A stretch of DNA of 64,000 bases from Serinicoccus chungangensis (GTDB taxonomy: Bacteria > Actinomycetota > Actinomycetes > Actinomycetales > Dermatophilaceae): assembly GCF_001483745.1 (NCBI RefSeq), contig NZ_LQBL01000002.1, forward strand, positions 186,001 through 250,000. Reading direction: 5' to 3'. A program made the translations under genes and the position numbers. The notes under the pieces were generated by a model. That model did not search any database. It saw nothing but the letters and a program-made list of their open reading frames with translations, and had not been told where the DNA came from. This document shows, in pieces, positions 1 through 7,697 of the stretch. Numbering within the stretch: position 1 is the first letter of the stretch; each line of letters begins with the position of its first letter.

Positions 1-132
1 TGCAGCCACGACGAGCCCGACTGCGCGCTGGACGCCTGGGTGGACGAGGGACACGCGGGGCCGGCCGGTGCGGCGCGGCTGGAGTCCCTGCGCCGGTTGC
101 TGCGCAGCCGCACCGGGGAGGACCACGGCTGA
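1..132 (+). CDS. rsgA: RsgA, ribosome small-subunit GTPase (3' end only)
   Basis: The window opens inside a reading frame that ends at TGA 130-132 and leaves 43 codons. The visible residues begin CSHDEPDC, followed by an acidic/Gly stretch and a basic helix. This matches the C-terminal zinc-binding region of RsgA (YjeQ), where a Cys-His-Cys cluster sits just after the GTPase domain and is followed by a short helix. RsgA is a circularly permuted GTPase that acts late in 30S subunit assembly. The downstream hisN-like gene supports the call, because rsgA-hisN adjacency is common in actinobacteria. Only the tail is visible, so the GTPase motifs cannot be checked. Confidence 0.75.
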   Translation, partial: CSHDEPDCALDAWVDEGHAGPAGAARLESLRRLLRSRTGEDHG

Positions 133-147
133 ACGCTGACCAGCGGT

Positions 148-153
148 TACGGT
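148..153 (+). promoter_or_regulatory. -10 box for leaderless hisN
   Basis: TACGGT lies exactly six bases before the GTG at 160. This TANNNT-N6-start layout would place the transcript start on the start codon itself. There is no Shine-Dalgarno sequence between the box and the GTG. Confidence 0.55.
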
Positions 154-159
154 GAACGG

Positions 160-981
160 GTGCCTGGCTTCGACGACGACCTGAGACTGGCCCACGTCCT
201 CGCGGACGCGGTGGAGCGGACCTCCCTCGAGCTCTTCGGCGCGCTGCATGAGGAGGTCGAGATGGACCCGGAGGGTGCGCTCACCACCCCGGCCGCCCGT
301 CGGCTGGAGGAGCTGCTGCGCCACCAGCTGCACCGCACCCGTCCCCGCGACCGGGTCGAGGGGCGCACCCTCGACCCGACCGGGCACGGCGCGCGGCGGT
401 GGGTGCTCGACGCCATCGACGGCTCGGCCAACTACGTGCGGGGCGTCCCGGTCTGGGCGACGCTCATCAGCCTGGTCGTGGAGGACGAGCCGGTGCTCGG
501 CCTCGTCGCCGCCCCGCTGCTGGCCCGGCGCTGGTGGGCCGGCGCCGGTTCGGGTGCCTGGACCGGCCGGACGCTGTCCCGGGCACGCCGCATCGAGGTC
601 TCCGGGACCGAGGTGCTGGCCCACGCCTCGTTGTCGACCGACGACGTGGCCGGATGGCTGCACGGCGACCACGGCAGCGGGTTCGCCACCCTCACCGACC
701 GGGTGTGGCGCACCCGCGCCTACGGCGAGTTCTGGAGCCACGCCCTCGTGGCCGAGGGTGCGGTCGACCTGGGGCTGGCCGCCTGGGCCGACGGCTACCA
801 GCTCGCGACGCTCGCCCCGCTGCTGCGCGAGGCCGGGGGTGCCGTCACCGACCTGGCCGGCCACCCGGCGGCCTCCCCGCTGAGCTCGGCGGCGCAGGCC
901 CGCCCGGTGGTGGCCACCAACGGGAGGATGCACGAGGAGGTCCTCATGATGCTGGGCCAGGGGGGCGGGGCCGAGGGCTGA
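160..981 (+). CDS. hisN: HisN-like inositol monophosphatase family protein, degenerate active site
   Basis: This 273-residue protein has the fold signature of inositol monophosphatase-type histidinol-phosphatases, which hydrolyse histidinol phosphate in histidine synthesis. The segment DAIDGSANYVRGVPVWATLI (84-103) matches the metal-binding DPIDGT motif, and the AGG motif occurs near 225-227. Several expected metal ligands are absent. The GEE glutamates are replaced around residues 67-70 (EGRT). The early Asp-rich D-A-D motif reads T-P-A-A-R. The C-terminal W-D pair reads Y213-Q214. Either the enzyme is inactive or altered, or this is a paralogue. The 3' end overlaps the convergent M16 gene by 38 bp. 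The GTG start is set by the TACGGT box six bases upstream. Confidence 0.75.
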   Translation: MPGFDDDLRLAHVLADAVERTSLELFGALHEEVEMDPEGALTTPAARRLEELLRHQLHRTRPRDRVEGRTLDPTGHGARRWVLDAIDGSANYVRGVPVWATLISLVVEDEPVLGLVAAPLLARRWWAGAGSGAWTGRTLSRARRIEVSGTEVLAHASLSTDDVAGWLHGDHGSGFATLTDRVWRTRAYGEFWSHALVAEGAVDLGLAAWADGYQLATLAPLLREAGGAVTDLAGHPAASPLSSAAQARPVVATNGRMHEEVLMMLGQGGGAEG

Positions 982-2350
982 GCCGCGGCGGCCCGACCGT
1001 CCGCACGGGTCCCAGACCGGCGTCCGCCACCGGGGCGATGGCGTCGGGGTCACCCACGACGACGACGGTCCAGCCGGGTCCGGTCCGGACCTCGTCCCAG
1101 GCCTGCGCCGCCCGCTCGGTCGTGAGGTCGTGCACCTCGCGCAAGGTCCGGGTCACCGCCTCGGGGCCGAGCCCGTCACCCACCAGCGAGACGAGCTCGT
1201 CGGCGACGCTGTCCGCGGTGAGGTACCGCGCGGGCGCGGTCATCGCGACGAAGTCCGCCGCCTCACGGACCTCCTGCTGCCCCAGGGACTCCCCCGGTGC
1301 GCCCAGGATCCGCAGGGTCTCCTCGAGGGCGGGCAGCGTCGCGTCCGCGCGGACCGCACCTCCGACCACGCACTGTCCCCCGACCCGACGCGGCCGGAAA
1401 CCGAGGCGCATCCCGTAGGTCCAGCCGCGCCGTTCGCGGAGCACTCGGTCCAGGCGGGAGTGCGGAGCACCTCCGAACAGCATCGACAGGGCCTGGTAGG
1501 TGCCCCAGCCGTGGGGGGTGCGCCGGTCCGGCCCGGGACGGGCGAGCAGCAGCTCGGTCTGCCCGGCGCCCGGGCGGGGGACGAGCACCACCTGGTGGGC
1601 GTCGGGCGACCGCTCCGCCCGGCGGGGGCCGTCGGGAGCCTCCGGCGGGGACGGGTGCCACGACCCCAGGGTGCCGGACAGCAGCCGGACCGGGTCCTGG
1701 ACCGTCGCGAGGTCACCGGCCAGCACCACCACCCCACCGCGCGGTCCCAGGACCCGGTGCCGCGCCCGGAGGACGTCCGGGGTGAGGACGCCGACGGACG
1801 AGGTCGTCCCACCGACGGGCACCCGGGACCGGTCCCCGGCCGCGTAGTAGGCCTGGCGCAGCTCGTGGTGCGCCCGACCCGTCGGGTCCGCCAGCTCGTG
1901 CGCAAGGTCGGTCAGGCGGTGTCGCACCTGACGCGCGACCTCCGCCTCGGGGAAGGTCGGATCGTCGAGGCACTCGACGATCAGCTCCAGGGCGGTGCCC
2001 AGGTGGCGCCCGGTCACCTCGGCACCGAGGTGCACGCCGTGCTCCCCGGCCCCCGCTCCCAGCGCGATGCCGTGGCGCTCGGCGAGCTCGGCCAGCTCGG
2101 TGGCCGAGCGCGAGCCGGTCCCCTCGTCGAGGCAGCGGGCCATCATGAGGGTCGAGCCCTCCTGCCCCGGTCGCTCCCGGCCGATCGGCACGGCGAGGCT
2201 GACGCGCAGCGAGAGCACGTGCTGGCCGGGCAGGTCGACGATCAGGAGGTCCAGCCCGTTCGGCAGCCGGGTCCGCTCCGGCTCGGGGAAGCTCCACAGC
2301 GCCGGCTCACCCACGTCGGGGCGCCGACGGACCCGGGCCGGGCGCGTCAT
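944..2350 (-). CDS. M16 family peptidase-like subunit lacking the zinc motif
   Basis: This 468-residue protein has the duplicated M16 (pitrilysin/processing peptidase) architecture. It begins with an N-terminal NGLDLLIVDLPGQ strand and carries RERRGWTYG around the second half, the position of the substrate-binding Arg/Tyr pair. Where an active member has HxxEH, this one reads STLMMARCLDEG (66-77), so zinc cannot be bound in the usual way. Its start overlaps the stop of the upstream active M16 gene by four bases (ATGA). The pair therefore probably forms a heterodimer, with one catalytic subunit and one subunit supplying the Arg/Tyr pair, as in other bacterial two-gene M16B peptidases. The natural substrate is unknown. 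The last 38 bp overlap the 3' end of the hisN-like gene. Confidence 0.85.
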   Translation of the reverse strand: MTRPARVRRRPDVGEPALWSFPEPERTRLPNGLDLLIVDLPGQHVLSLRVSLAVPIGRERPGQEGSTLMMARCLDEGTGSRSATELAELAERHGIALGAGAGEHGVHLGAEVTGRHLGTALELIVECLDDPTFPEAEVARQVRHRLTDLAHELADPTGRAHHELRQAYYAAGDRSRVPVGGTTSSVGVLTPDVLRARHRVLGPRGGVVVLAGDLATVQDPVRLLSGTLGSWHPSPPEAPDGPRRAERSPDAHQVVLVPRPGAGQTELLLARPGPDRRTPHGWGTYQALSMLFGGAPHSRLDRVLRERRGWTYGMRLGFRPRRVGGQCVVGGAVRADATLPALEETLRILGAPGESLGQQEVREAADFVAMTAPARYLTADSVADELVSLVGDGLGPEAVTRTLREVHDLTTERAAQAWDEVRTGPGWTVVVVGDPDAIAPVADAGLGPVRTVGPPRLSPRPRPPGPAS

Positions 2351-3627
2351 ACCTCCTCCTCCCAGCGGTAGACCAGGGTGGCCATGGCCCCGGGGACCAG
2401 GTGCTGCGCGGCGGCACGACCCACCTGCTCCGGCGTCACCGCCAGCACCTCGTCCACGTAGCGGTCGACCTGACCGGGGTCGCCGAACAGGAGGGTCGCC
2501 CGGCTGAGCAGGTCGGCCCGCTCGTCGTGGCCCGACAGGGCCTCCAGCCAGGACCGCTCGGTGTCCGCCGCCGAGGCCTCCATCTCCACCGGCCTCGGGC
2601 CACGGTCGGCGAAGTCCTGCAGGATCTCGGCGAGCTGCTCCTCGACCGCCCGGGGGTCCACGCCCTCGGTCACGTCGACGACGACGAGGCCGAGAGAGGT
2701 GCCGTCCCGCAGACCCAGCGCGCTCGCCGACGCCCCGCTGAGGACGTCGGCACCCCGGACGAGCCGCTCGTGGACCCGGGAGATGGACGAGGAGGCCAGG
2801 GCGTCCAGGGCCATGGCGCAGGGCAGGAAGTCCGGCTCGGTGACCCCGGGGAGACGGGCCGCGAGGAAGATCCGCTCGGAGGGCAGCTCCGGCCCGCCCA
2901 CCACGACCTCGCGCACCGGCGCGGCCAGCGGCCCGAGCGGCGGGCTCGAGGGCGGCCGTGGCCTCGTGGTGTCCTGCAGGTGGCCGAAGTACGTCTCCGC
3001 CAGGTCGAACCCCTCCTCGGCCCCGATGTCGCCGACCAGGGAGAGCACGGTGGTCCGCGGACCGTAGTGCGCACCGTAGAACGCGCGGACGTCGTCGAGG
3101 GTCGCCGCGCGCAGGTCGGTCATCGAGCCGATCGTCGGGTGGTGGTAGGGGTGCCCGACGGGGAAGACGAGCTCACCCAGGCGGGAGAGCGCCGTGCCGT
3201 AGGGCACGCTGTCGTAGCGTTGACGCTTCTCCTCCACCACGACGTCGCGCTGGTTGTCCAGCGTCTCCTGGGTGAGCGCCGGCAGGAGGTGCCCCTGGCG
3301 ATCCGCCTCCATCCAGAGCGCCAGCTCGAGCGCGTTGCGCGGGACGGAGGCGACGTAGGAGGTGCGGTCGAAGCTGGTCGTCGCGTTGGCCCGTCCACCG
3401 CGGGCCATGAGCGCCGCCATGTGCTCCCCCTCGGCCACCAGCTCGCTGCCCTGGAACATGAGGTGCTCGAACAGGTGGGCCAGCCCGGTGCGCCCCGGCT
3501 CCTCGTGGCGCGACCCGACGTCCACCCACAGGTTGATGCTGACGCTCGGGACGGCGCGGTCCTCGCTGACGACGACCTGCAGGCCGTTGGCCAGGGTCAG
3601 GCGGGCGACGGGCAGGTCGAGGGGCAT
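2347..3627 (-). CDS. M16 zinc peptidase, catalytic subunit
   Basis: This 426-residue M16B metallopeptidase has the inverted zinc motif HLFEH at 51-55 (two His ligands and the catalytic Glu). The third ligand is a glutamate in VVVEEKRQR near 132-133. The chain starts with the strand TLANGLQVVV and the NLWVDVGSRHE segment usual for the family. It has no signal peptide, so it is probably cytoplasmic and degrades peptides or processed leaders. It is translationally coupled to the downstream inactive subunit by an ATGA overlap. The start codon lies in the right arm of a perfect 11-bp inverted repeat, so initiation or transcription may be controlled there. The tRNA and a terminator lie just upstream. 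Confidence 0.9.
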   Translation of the reverse strand: MPLDLPVARLTLANGLQVVVSEDRAVPSVSINLWVDVGSRHEEPGRTGLAHLFEHLMFQGSELVAEGEHMAALMARGGRANATTSFDRTSYVASVPRNALELALWMEADRQGHLLPALTQETLDNQRDVVVEEKRQRYDSVPYGTALSRLGELVFPVGHPYHHPTIGSMTDLRAATLDDVRAFYGAHYGPRTTVLSLVGDIGAEEGFDLAETYFGHLQDTTRPRPPSSPPLGPLAAPVREVVVGGPELPSERIFLAARLPGVTEPDFLPCAMALDALASSSISRVHERLVRGADVLSGASASALGLRDGTSLGLVVVDVTEGVDPRAVEEQLAEILQDFADRGPRPVEMEASAADTERSWLEALSGHDERADLLSRATLLFGDPGQVDRYVDEVLAVTPEQVGRAAAQHLVPGAMATLVYRWEEEV

Positions 3628-3648
3628 AGGGCTGTCACCCTATGCCCC
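3621..3648 (-). promoter_or_regulatory. Perfect inverted repeat spanning the M16 start codon
   Basis: Arms 3621-3631 (ggggcataggg) and 3638-3648 are exact reverse complements separated by six bases. On the minus strand the left arm contains TAGGGT, a plausible -10 box, and the right arm contains the ATG of the M16 gene. It could be an operator or an RNA hairpin that hides the start codon. Confidence 0.5.
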
Positions 3649-3655
3649 CGCACGA

Positions 3656-3687
3656 CGAAGGCCCGGACCAGAGGGTCCGGGCCTTCG
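3656..3687 (-). terminator. Terminator hairpin after tRNA-Met
   Basis: A perfect 14-bp stem (3656-3669 with 3674-3687) encloses a four-base loop. It lies 20 bases downstream of the tRNA 3' end on the same strand. There is no clear T tract, which is common in actinobacterial terminators. Confidence 0.7.
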
Positions 3688-3707
3688 TTCGCGTCCGACG
3701 CGATGCG

Positions 3708-3781
3708 TAGCGGGGGCAGGATTTGAACCTGCGACCTCCGGGTTATGAGCCCGGCGAGCTACCGAACTGCTCCACCCCGCG
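3708..3781 (-). tRNA. Initiator tRNA-Met (CAT)
   Basis: The minus strand folds as a 74-base tRNA with acceptor CGCGGGG pairing to CCCCGC, anticodon CAT in the loop CTCATAA, and T-arm GGTTCAAATCC. Two features mark it as initiator rather than elongator. Three consecutive G-C pairs (GGG/CCC) flank the anticodon loop, and position 1 C is unpaired with position 72 T. CCA is not encoded. A strong hairpin follows the 3' end. Confidence 0.95.
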
Positions 3782-3854
3782 TCGTGGTGAGCACCACTCT
3801 ACGTGATGCCGAGGTGCTCACCAAATCCCGGTCCGGGGACGTCTGCGCCTCTCC

Positions 3855-6800
3855 TCAGGGCTCCTGCGTCTGGGCGGCTCCGTCGTCGGCCGGGTCCTCC
3901 TCGCCGCCGTCGACGCTGACCGACCCGCCGGAGGGGTCGGCCTCGACCGCGCGGTCGATCGCCTCCCGCAGCCGCTCCTGGGCCTGGCCGTAGGCCTCCC
4001 AGTCGCTGTCCGCGAGTGCCTCCTGGCCGTCGTCGTAGGCGGCCTGGATGTCGGCCAGCGCCTCGGCCAGGGCGCCCTCGTCGACCTGCCCCGAGCTGCC
4101 GTCGCCCTCCTCACCTGAGGCGCCGTCCTCGTCGGCCGGCGCGTCGCCGTCGGTGGGGGGACCGGCGTCCCCGGCGTCCCCGGCCGTGGCTCCCGAGTCC
4201 CCGCCGAACAGCTCGTCCAGGGCCCCGTCGAGGGTGTCGGACCAGGCCAGGTCGTTGCCGAAGGCCACGACGACGATGCGCTGCAGCGGGTAGGCGTTGC
4301 CGCCCTGGGCCTGCACGTAGACGGGCTCCACGTAGAGCAGCCCGCCCCCGACCGGGAGCGTGAGCAGGTTGCCCATGAGCACCTCGGAGGCCTCGGTGTT
4401 CCGGTTGAGGTTGAGGAACTGGGACAGCGTCTGCCCGAAGGCCTCGGAGTTGGCGTCCGAGGAGTTGATGTCGTTCTGGAACTGCCCGGGCCCGCGCACC
4501 GTGGTGTCACGTGGCAGCACCAGCATGCGCATCTGCCCGTACCCCTCGCGCCGTTCGCCCGAGGTCGAGCCGGCATCGGCGTCCACGGCGACGTAGCCGG
4601 TGAGGTTCTGCCGGTCGTTGCCGCGCGGGATGTAGGTCGTGGTGAGGCTGAAGGTCGGCTCCTCCTGACCGGGCATCGTCACCGACAGGTAGTGCGGCGG
4701 CATGTCCGGCTGGTTCTCGCCCGAGACGGTCGGGTCCTCGGAGACCGCCCAGAAGTCCTGACCGGTGAAGAAGGACCCGGCGTCGTCCACGTGGTAGCGG
4801 GAGAGCACCTCACGCTGCACCTTGAAGAGGTCCTCGGGGTAGCGCAGGTGCGCCATGAGCTCGCCGTCGATCTCGGACAGCGGCTGCACGGAGCTGTCGA
4901 AGGCCGAGGACCAGGCCCGCAGCAGCGGGTCCTCCTCGTCCCAGGCGTACAGGTCGACGCTGCCGTCGTAGGCGTCGACGGTGGCCTTGACCGAGTTGCG
5001 GATGTAGTTGACCTGGCCGCCACCGATCGAGCTGACGTTCTCCGCCCCCGTCTGCAGCGAGTCGAGGGTGACCTCACCCAGCTCCTCCATCTGGCTGTAG
5101 GGGTAGCGGTCGCTCACGGTGTAGCCGTCGACGATCCACTTCACCCGGCCGTCGACCACCGCCGGGTAGGGGTTGCCGTCCAGCCGCAGCCAGGGCGCCA
5201 CCCGGCCGATGCGCTCCCGGGGGTCGCGGTGGTCGAGCATGCGGGACTCGGTGTTGACCGAGTCCGAGAGCATGATCTCGATCTGCCGGTACTTGATGGC
5301 GTAGGCCGCGCGGCGCGCGAAGCTGCCCATGGCGACCCCGCCCCCGCCGCTGTAGGTGTTGCGCACCTCGCCGGTGTCCTGACCGCTCACCGGGTAGTCC
5401 AGCTCCCGCGGGGGCTGGTCCTCGGGGGCCCCGACGATGGAGTACTCGGGTGAGGACTCGCCGAAGTAGATGCGCGGCTCGTACTCCCCCAGAGCGCCGA
5501 CCGGCGGGATGTTGCGCTCGAAGAGGATCGGCTCGCCCTCGGGCGAGCGACGGTTGCCGTAGCTGGCCACGACCCCGAACCCGTGGGTATAGACGGTGTG
5601 GTCGTTCACCCAGTTGCGCTGGTCCGCGGAGATGCCGTCGAGGTTGAGCTCGCGGACCGCGATCACCGTGTCGACCAGCTCGCCGTCGACCTCGTAGCGG
5701 TCGACGTCGAGCGCCTCCGGGAACTGGTAGTAGTTGCGCACACCCTGCAGCTGCCGGAACGTCGGGGACACGATGGAGGGGTCCACGATGCGGATGCCGG
5801 GGATGGTGTCCGCGTCGCTGCGCAGCTGGCCCGGCTCGGCCTCGGTCACCGCGTTGTAGTCGGTCCGCTCGATGTCCTCCAGGTCGTAGGCGCTGAGCGT
5901 CGAGTCGATCGCGCGCTGGATGTAGGGGGCCTCCAGCTGGGCCTCCGAGGGGTTGACCCGGAACTGCTGCACCAGCGAGGGGTATGCCCCGCCGAGCACC
6001 AGCGCGATGACGAGGAGTCCCGCCAGCCCGATGACGGGCAGCCGCCAGGTCTTCGTCCAGATGGTGGCGACGAAGAACGCCGCGCAGAGCAGCGCCGCCA
6101 CCGCGAGGATGCTCCGGGTCGGCAGCAGCGCGTTGACGTCGGTGTAGGTCATGCCGGTGATGCGGGCGTGCTGGGTCATGGACAGCGAGAAGCGCTCGAC
6201 CCAGTAGCCGGCGGCCCGGACGACGAGGATGAGCCCGAGGAGCACCGCGAGGTGGATGCGCGCGGCGGTGGTGGTGCGCTGGCCCCGGCTGCCCCCCTGC
6301 AGCTGGATGCCGCCGTAGATGTAGTGGGTGAGGAGGGCCCCGATGAGGCTGAGCCCCAGGACCAGGGTGGCGAAGGAGATGACCATCTGCCAGAACGGCA
6401 GGCTGAAGACGAAGAAGCCGACGTCCATCCCGAACTCGGGGTCGACCTCGCCGAAGGGCTGACGGTGGATGAAGAGCAGCACGGTCTGCCACTGGGCGGC
6501 GGCGGCGGTACCGGCGAACAGCCCGAGCACCGCGGGCACGGCGATGAAGACGAGCCGGCGCACCGGGTCCAGCGCGCTGCGGTAGCGGTCGAGAGCGGCC
6601 TGCTCGGGGGTGGAGGGGGCGTAGATGGGCCGGTGCCGCCAGCCGAGCCAGAGGCCGGACCACACGACGCCTGCCGTGACGACCGCAGCCAGGACGAACA
6701 GCCCGACCTGGGTGAGGAGCCGGGTGACGAGCACCTCGCGGAAGCCCAGCGCCTGGAACCACAGCAGGTCGGTCCACAGCGTCGCACCCCAGCCCAGCAG

Positions 6801-7070
6801 GCTGAGCAGGGCGAGCACGATGAGCACGGTCGGCAGGACACGCCCCCGGGGCAGTCCCCCGCCACGGCGACCCGGACGGCCGCCTCCCCCACCGCCACCG
6901 CCACCCGAGGACGGACGGCCCGGCCCGCCCCCACGGGCTCCGGGGTCGGCGCCGGCGCGCTCCTGAGGCCCTCCCGACCAGGCCGGTCCGGTCGGTCCGC
7001 CGCCCGTACCGGCGGCACCACGGCCGCTCTCGTCGGGATCCGGGCCGGGCTCTGGCTCGCGCTCGCTCAC
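3855..7070 (-). CDS. UPF0182 family large membrane protein
   Basis: This protein of about 1071 residues belongs to UPF0182, found in most actinobacteria and in some cyanobacteria (M. tuberculosis Rv3193c is one). The first 75 or so residues are Gly/Pro/acidic and look disordered. About seven hydrophobic segments follow between residues 80 and 370. A long extracytoplasmic-type region contains DYNAVTE, NYYQFPEALDVDRY and SEPEYSIVG-like stretches. The tail is acidic (DGASGEEGDGSS). The function of the family is unknown. The ATG at 7106 is possible, but the GTG at 7070 is preferred because TACGCT lies six bases before it. The next gene is divergent, with only 62 bp between starts. A PDZ/Lon-type protease lies nearby, as in mycobacteria. 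Confidence 0.9.
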   Translation of the reverse strand: MSEREPEPGPDPDESGRGAAGTGGGPTGPAWSGGPQERAGADPGARGGGPGRPSSGGGGGGGGGRPGRRGGGLPRGRVLPTVLIVLALLSLLGWGATLWTDLLWFQALGFREVLVTRLLTQVGLFVLAAVVTAGVVWSGLWLGWRHRPIYAPSTPEQAALDRYRSALDPVRRLVFIAVPAVLGLFAGTAAAAQWQTVLLFIHRQPFGEVDPEFGMDVGFFVFSLPFWQMVISFATLVLGLSLIGALLTHYIYGGIQLQGGSRGQRTTTAARIHLAVLLGLILVVRAAGYWVERFSLSMTQHARITGMTYTDVNALLPTRSILAVAALLCAAFFVATIWTKTWRLPVIGLAGLLVIALVLGGAYPSLVQQFRVNPSEAQLEAPYIQRAIDSTLSAYDLEDIERTDYNAVTEAEPGQLRSDADTIPGIRIVDPSIVSPTFRQLQGVRNYYQFPEALDVDRYEVDGELVDTVIAVRELNLDGISADQRNWVNDHTVYTHGFGVVASYGNRRSPEGEPILFERNIPPVGALGEYEPRIYFGESSPEYSIVGAPEDQPPRELDYPVSGQDTGEVRNTYSGGGGVAMGSFARRAAYAIKYRQIEIMLSDSVNTESRMLDHRDPRERIGRVAPWLRLDGNPYPAVVDGRVKWIVDGYTVSDRYPYSQMEELGEVTLDSLQTGAENVSSIGGGQVNYIRNSVKATVDAYDGSVDLYAWDEEDPLLRAWSSAFDSSVQPLSEIDGELMAHLRYPEDLFKVQREVLSRYHVDDAGSFFTGQDFWAVSEDPTVSGENQPDMPPHYLSVTMPGQEEPTFSLTTTYIPRGNDRQNLTGYVAVDADAGSTSGERREGYGQMRMLVLPRDTTVRGPGQFQNDINSSDANSEAFGQTLSQFLNLNRNTEASEVLMGNLLTLPVGGGLLYVEPVYVQAQGGNAYPLQRIVVVAFGNDLAWSDTLDGALDELFGGDSGATAGDAGDAGPPTDGDAPADEDGASGEEGDGSSGQVDEGALAEALADIQAAYDDGQEALADSDWEAYGQAQERLREAIDRAVEADPSGGSVSVDGGEEDPADDGAAQTQEP

Positions 7071-7076
7071 CGTTCC

Positions 7077-7082
7077 AGCGTA
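7077..7082 (-). promoter_or_regulatory. -10 box for leaderless UPF0182 gene
   Basis: On the minus strand TACGCT is followed by six bases and then the GTG at 7070. No ribosome binding site is present. Confidence 0.5.
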
Positions 7083-7132
7083 ACTGCCGCGGCTGCGCGG
7101 CCCCACGGCGACCCGGATGCGACGATGGCGAC

Positions 7133-7696
7133 GTGCCCCCCACCGACCCTGACCCCACCCCGGCCACCGACCCGTCCCGCCCGAGCGCCCTCCTGCGCGC
7201 GGCCGTCGACACCGAGAAGCACGTCGCGCGCTCCGGGTGGGACCAGCCGCCCCGGTTGTTCGCCCTCGTGCGCACCGCCCTGCTGCGCGAGCGGGAGCCC
7301 TCCCTCGCCGGCCAGCTCGCCGATCCCGAGGACGACGGGTTCACGGCCGTCGAGCAGGAGCGGCTGCCCCCGACCGCCGACCTGGAGTCGCTGCTGGGCC
7401 GGATGGCCTGGCCGCCGGACGTCGAGGGCGTGGCGCTGTCGGTCGAGCGCATCGTCGTGCCACCGGAGGCCGAGCGCGAGCTCCCGCGGGGGCCGCAGGA
7501 GGCGACGGACGCCCTCATGGCCCACCCCGACCGCAAGGACGTGCGGCTGCTGGCGGCCTGTCTGCGGGACGGCTCCCGCACCTGCCTGCTGCGTCAGCGC
7601 GACTTCGACGAGGACGACGCCGTGGCCGTCGGGCCCGACATCGCCCCGGGCCTGACGCACGCCCTCGCCTCGACGCTCGTCGACGGGACGGACTGA
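7133..7696 (+). CDS. PPA1309 family actinobacterial protein
   Basis: This 187-residue soluble protein is typical of the actinobacterial PPA1309 family, which has no assigned function. It has a Pro/Thr-rich N-terminus (1-20). Recognisable conserved stretches are EKHVARSGWDQPPRLFALV (about 28-46), an RMAWPPDVEGVALSVER segment (about 89-105), and RKDVRLLAACLRDG near 134-147. No catalytic motif, signal peptide or membrane segment is visible. The gene is divergent from UPF0182 and its stop lies 1 bp from the stop of the convergent PDZ protease gene. The GTG start at 7133 gives the usual family length. Neither a strong ribosome binding site nor a clean TANNNT box is visible. Confidence 0.7.
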   Translation: MPPTDPDPTPATDPSRPSALLRAAVDTEKHVARSGWDQPPRLFALVRTALLREREPSLAGQLADPEDDGFTAVEQERLPPTADLESLLGRMAWPPDVEGVALSVERIVVPPEAERELPRGPQEATDALMAHPDRKDVRLLAACLRDGSRTCLLRQRDFDEDDAVAVGPDIAPGLTHALASTLVDGTD

Positions 7697-7697
7697 C

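Noticed and set aside
5583-7655. 690-codon open frame antisense to the UPF0182 gene
   Set aside because: It is the complement of a well-supported gene in high-GC DNA. Its product is His/Asp/Gly/Arg-biased with no recognisable domain.
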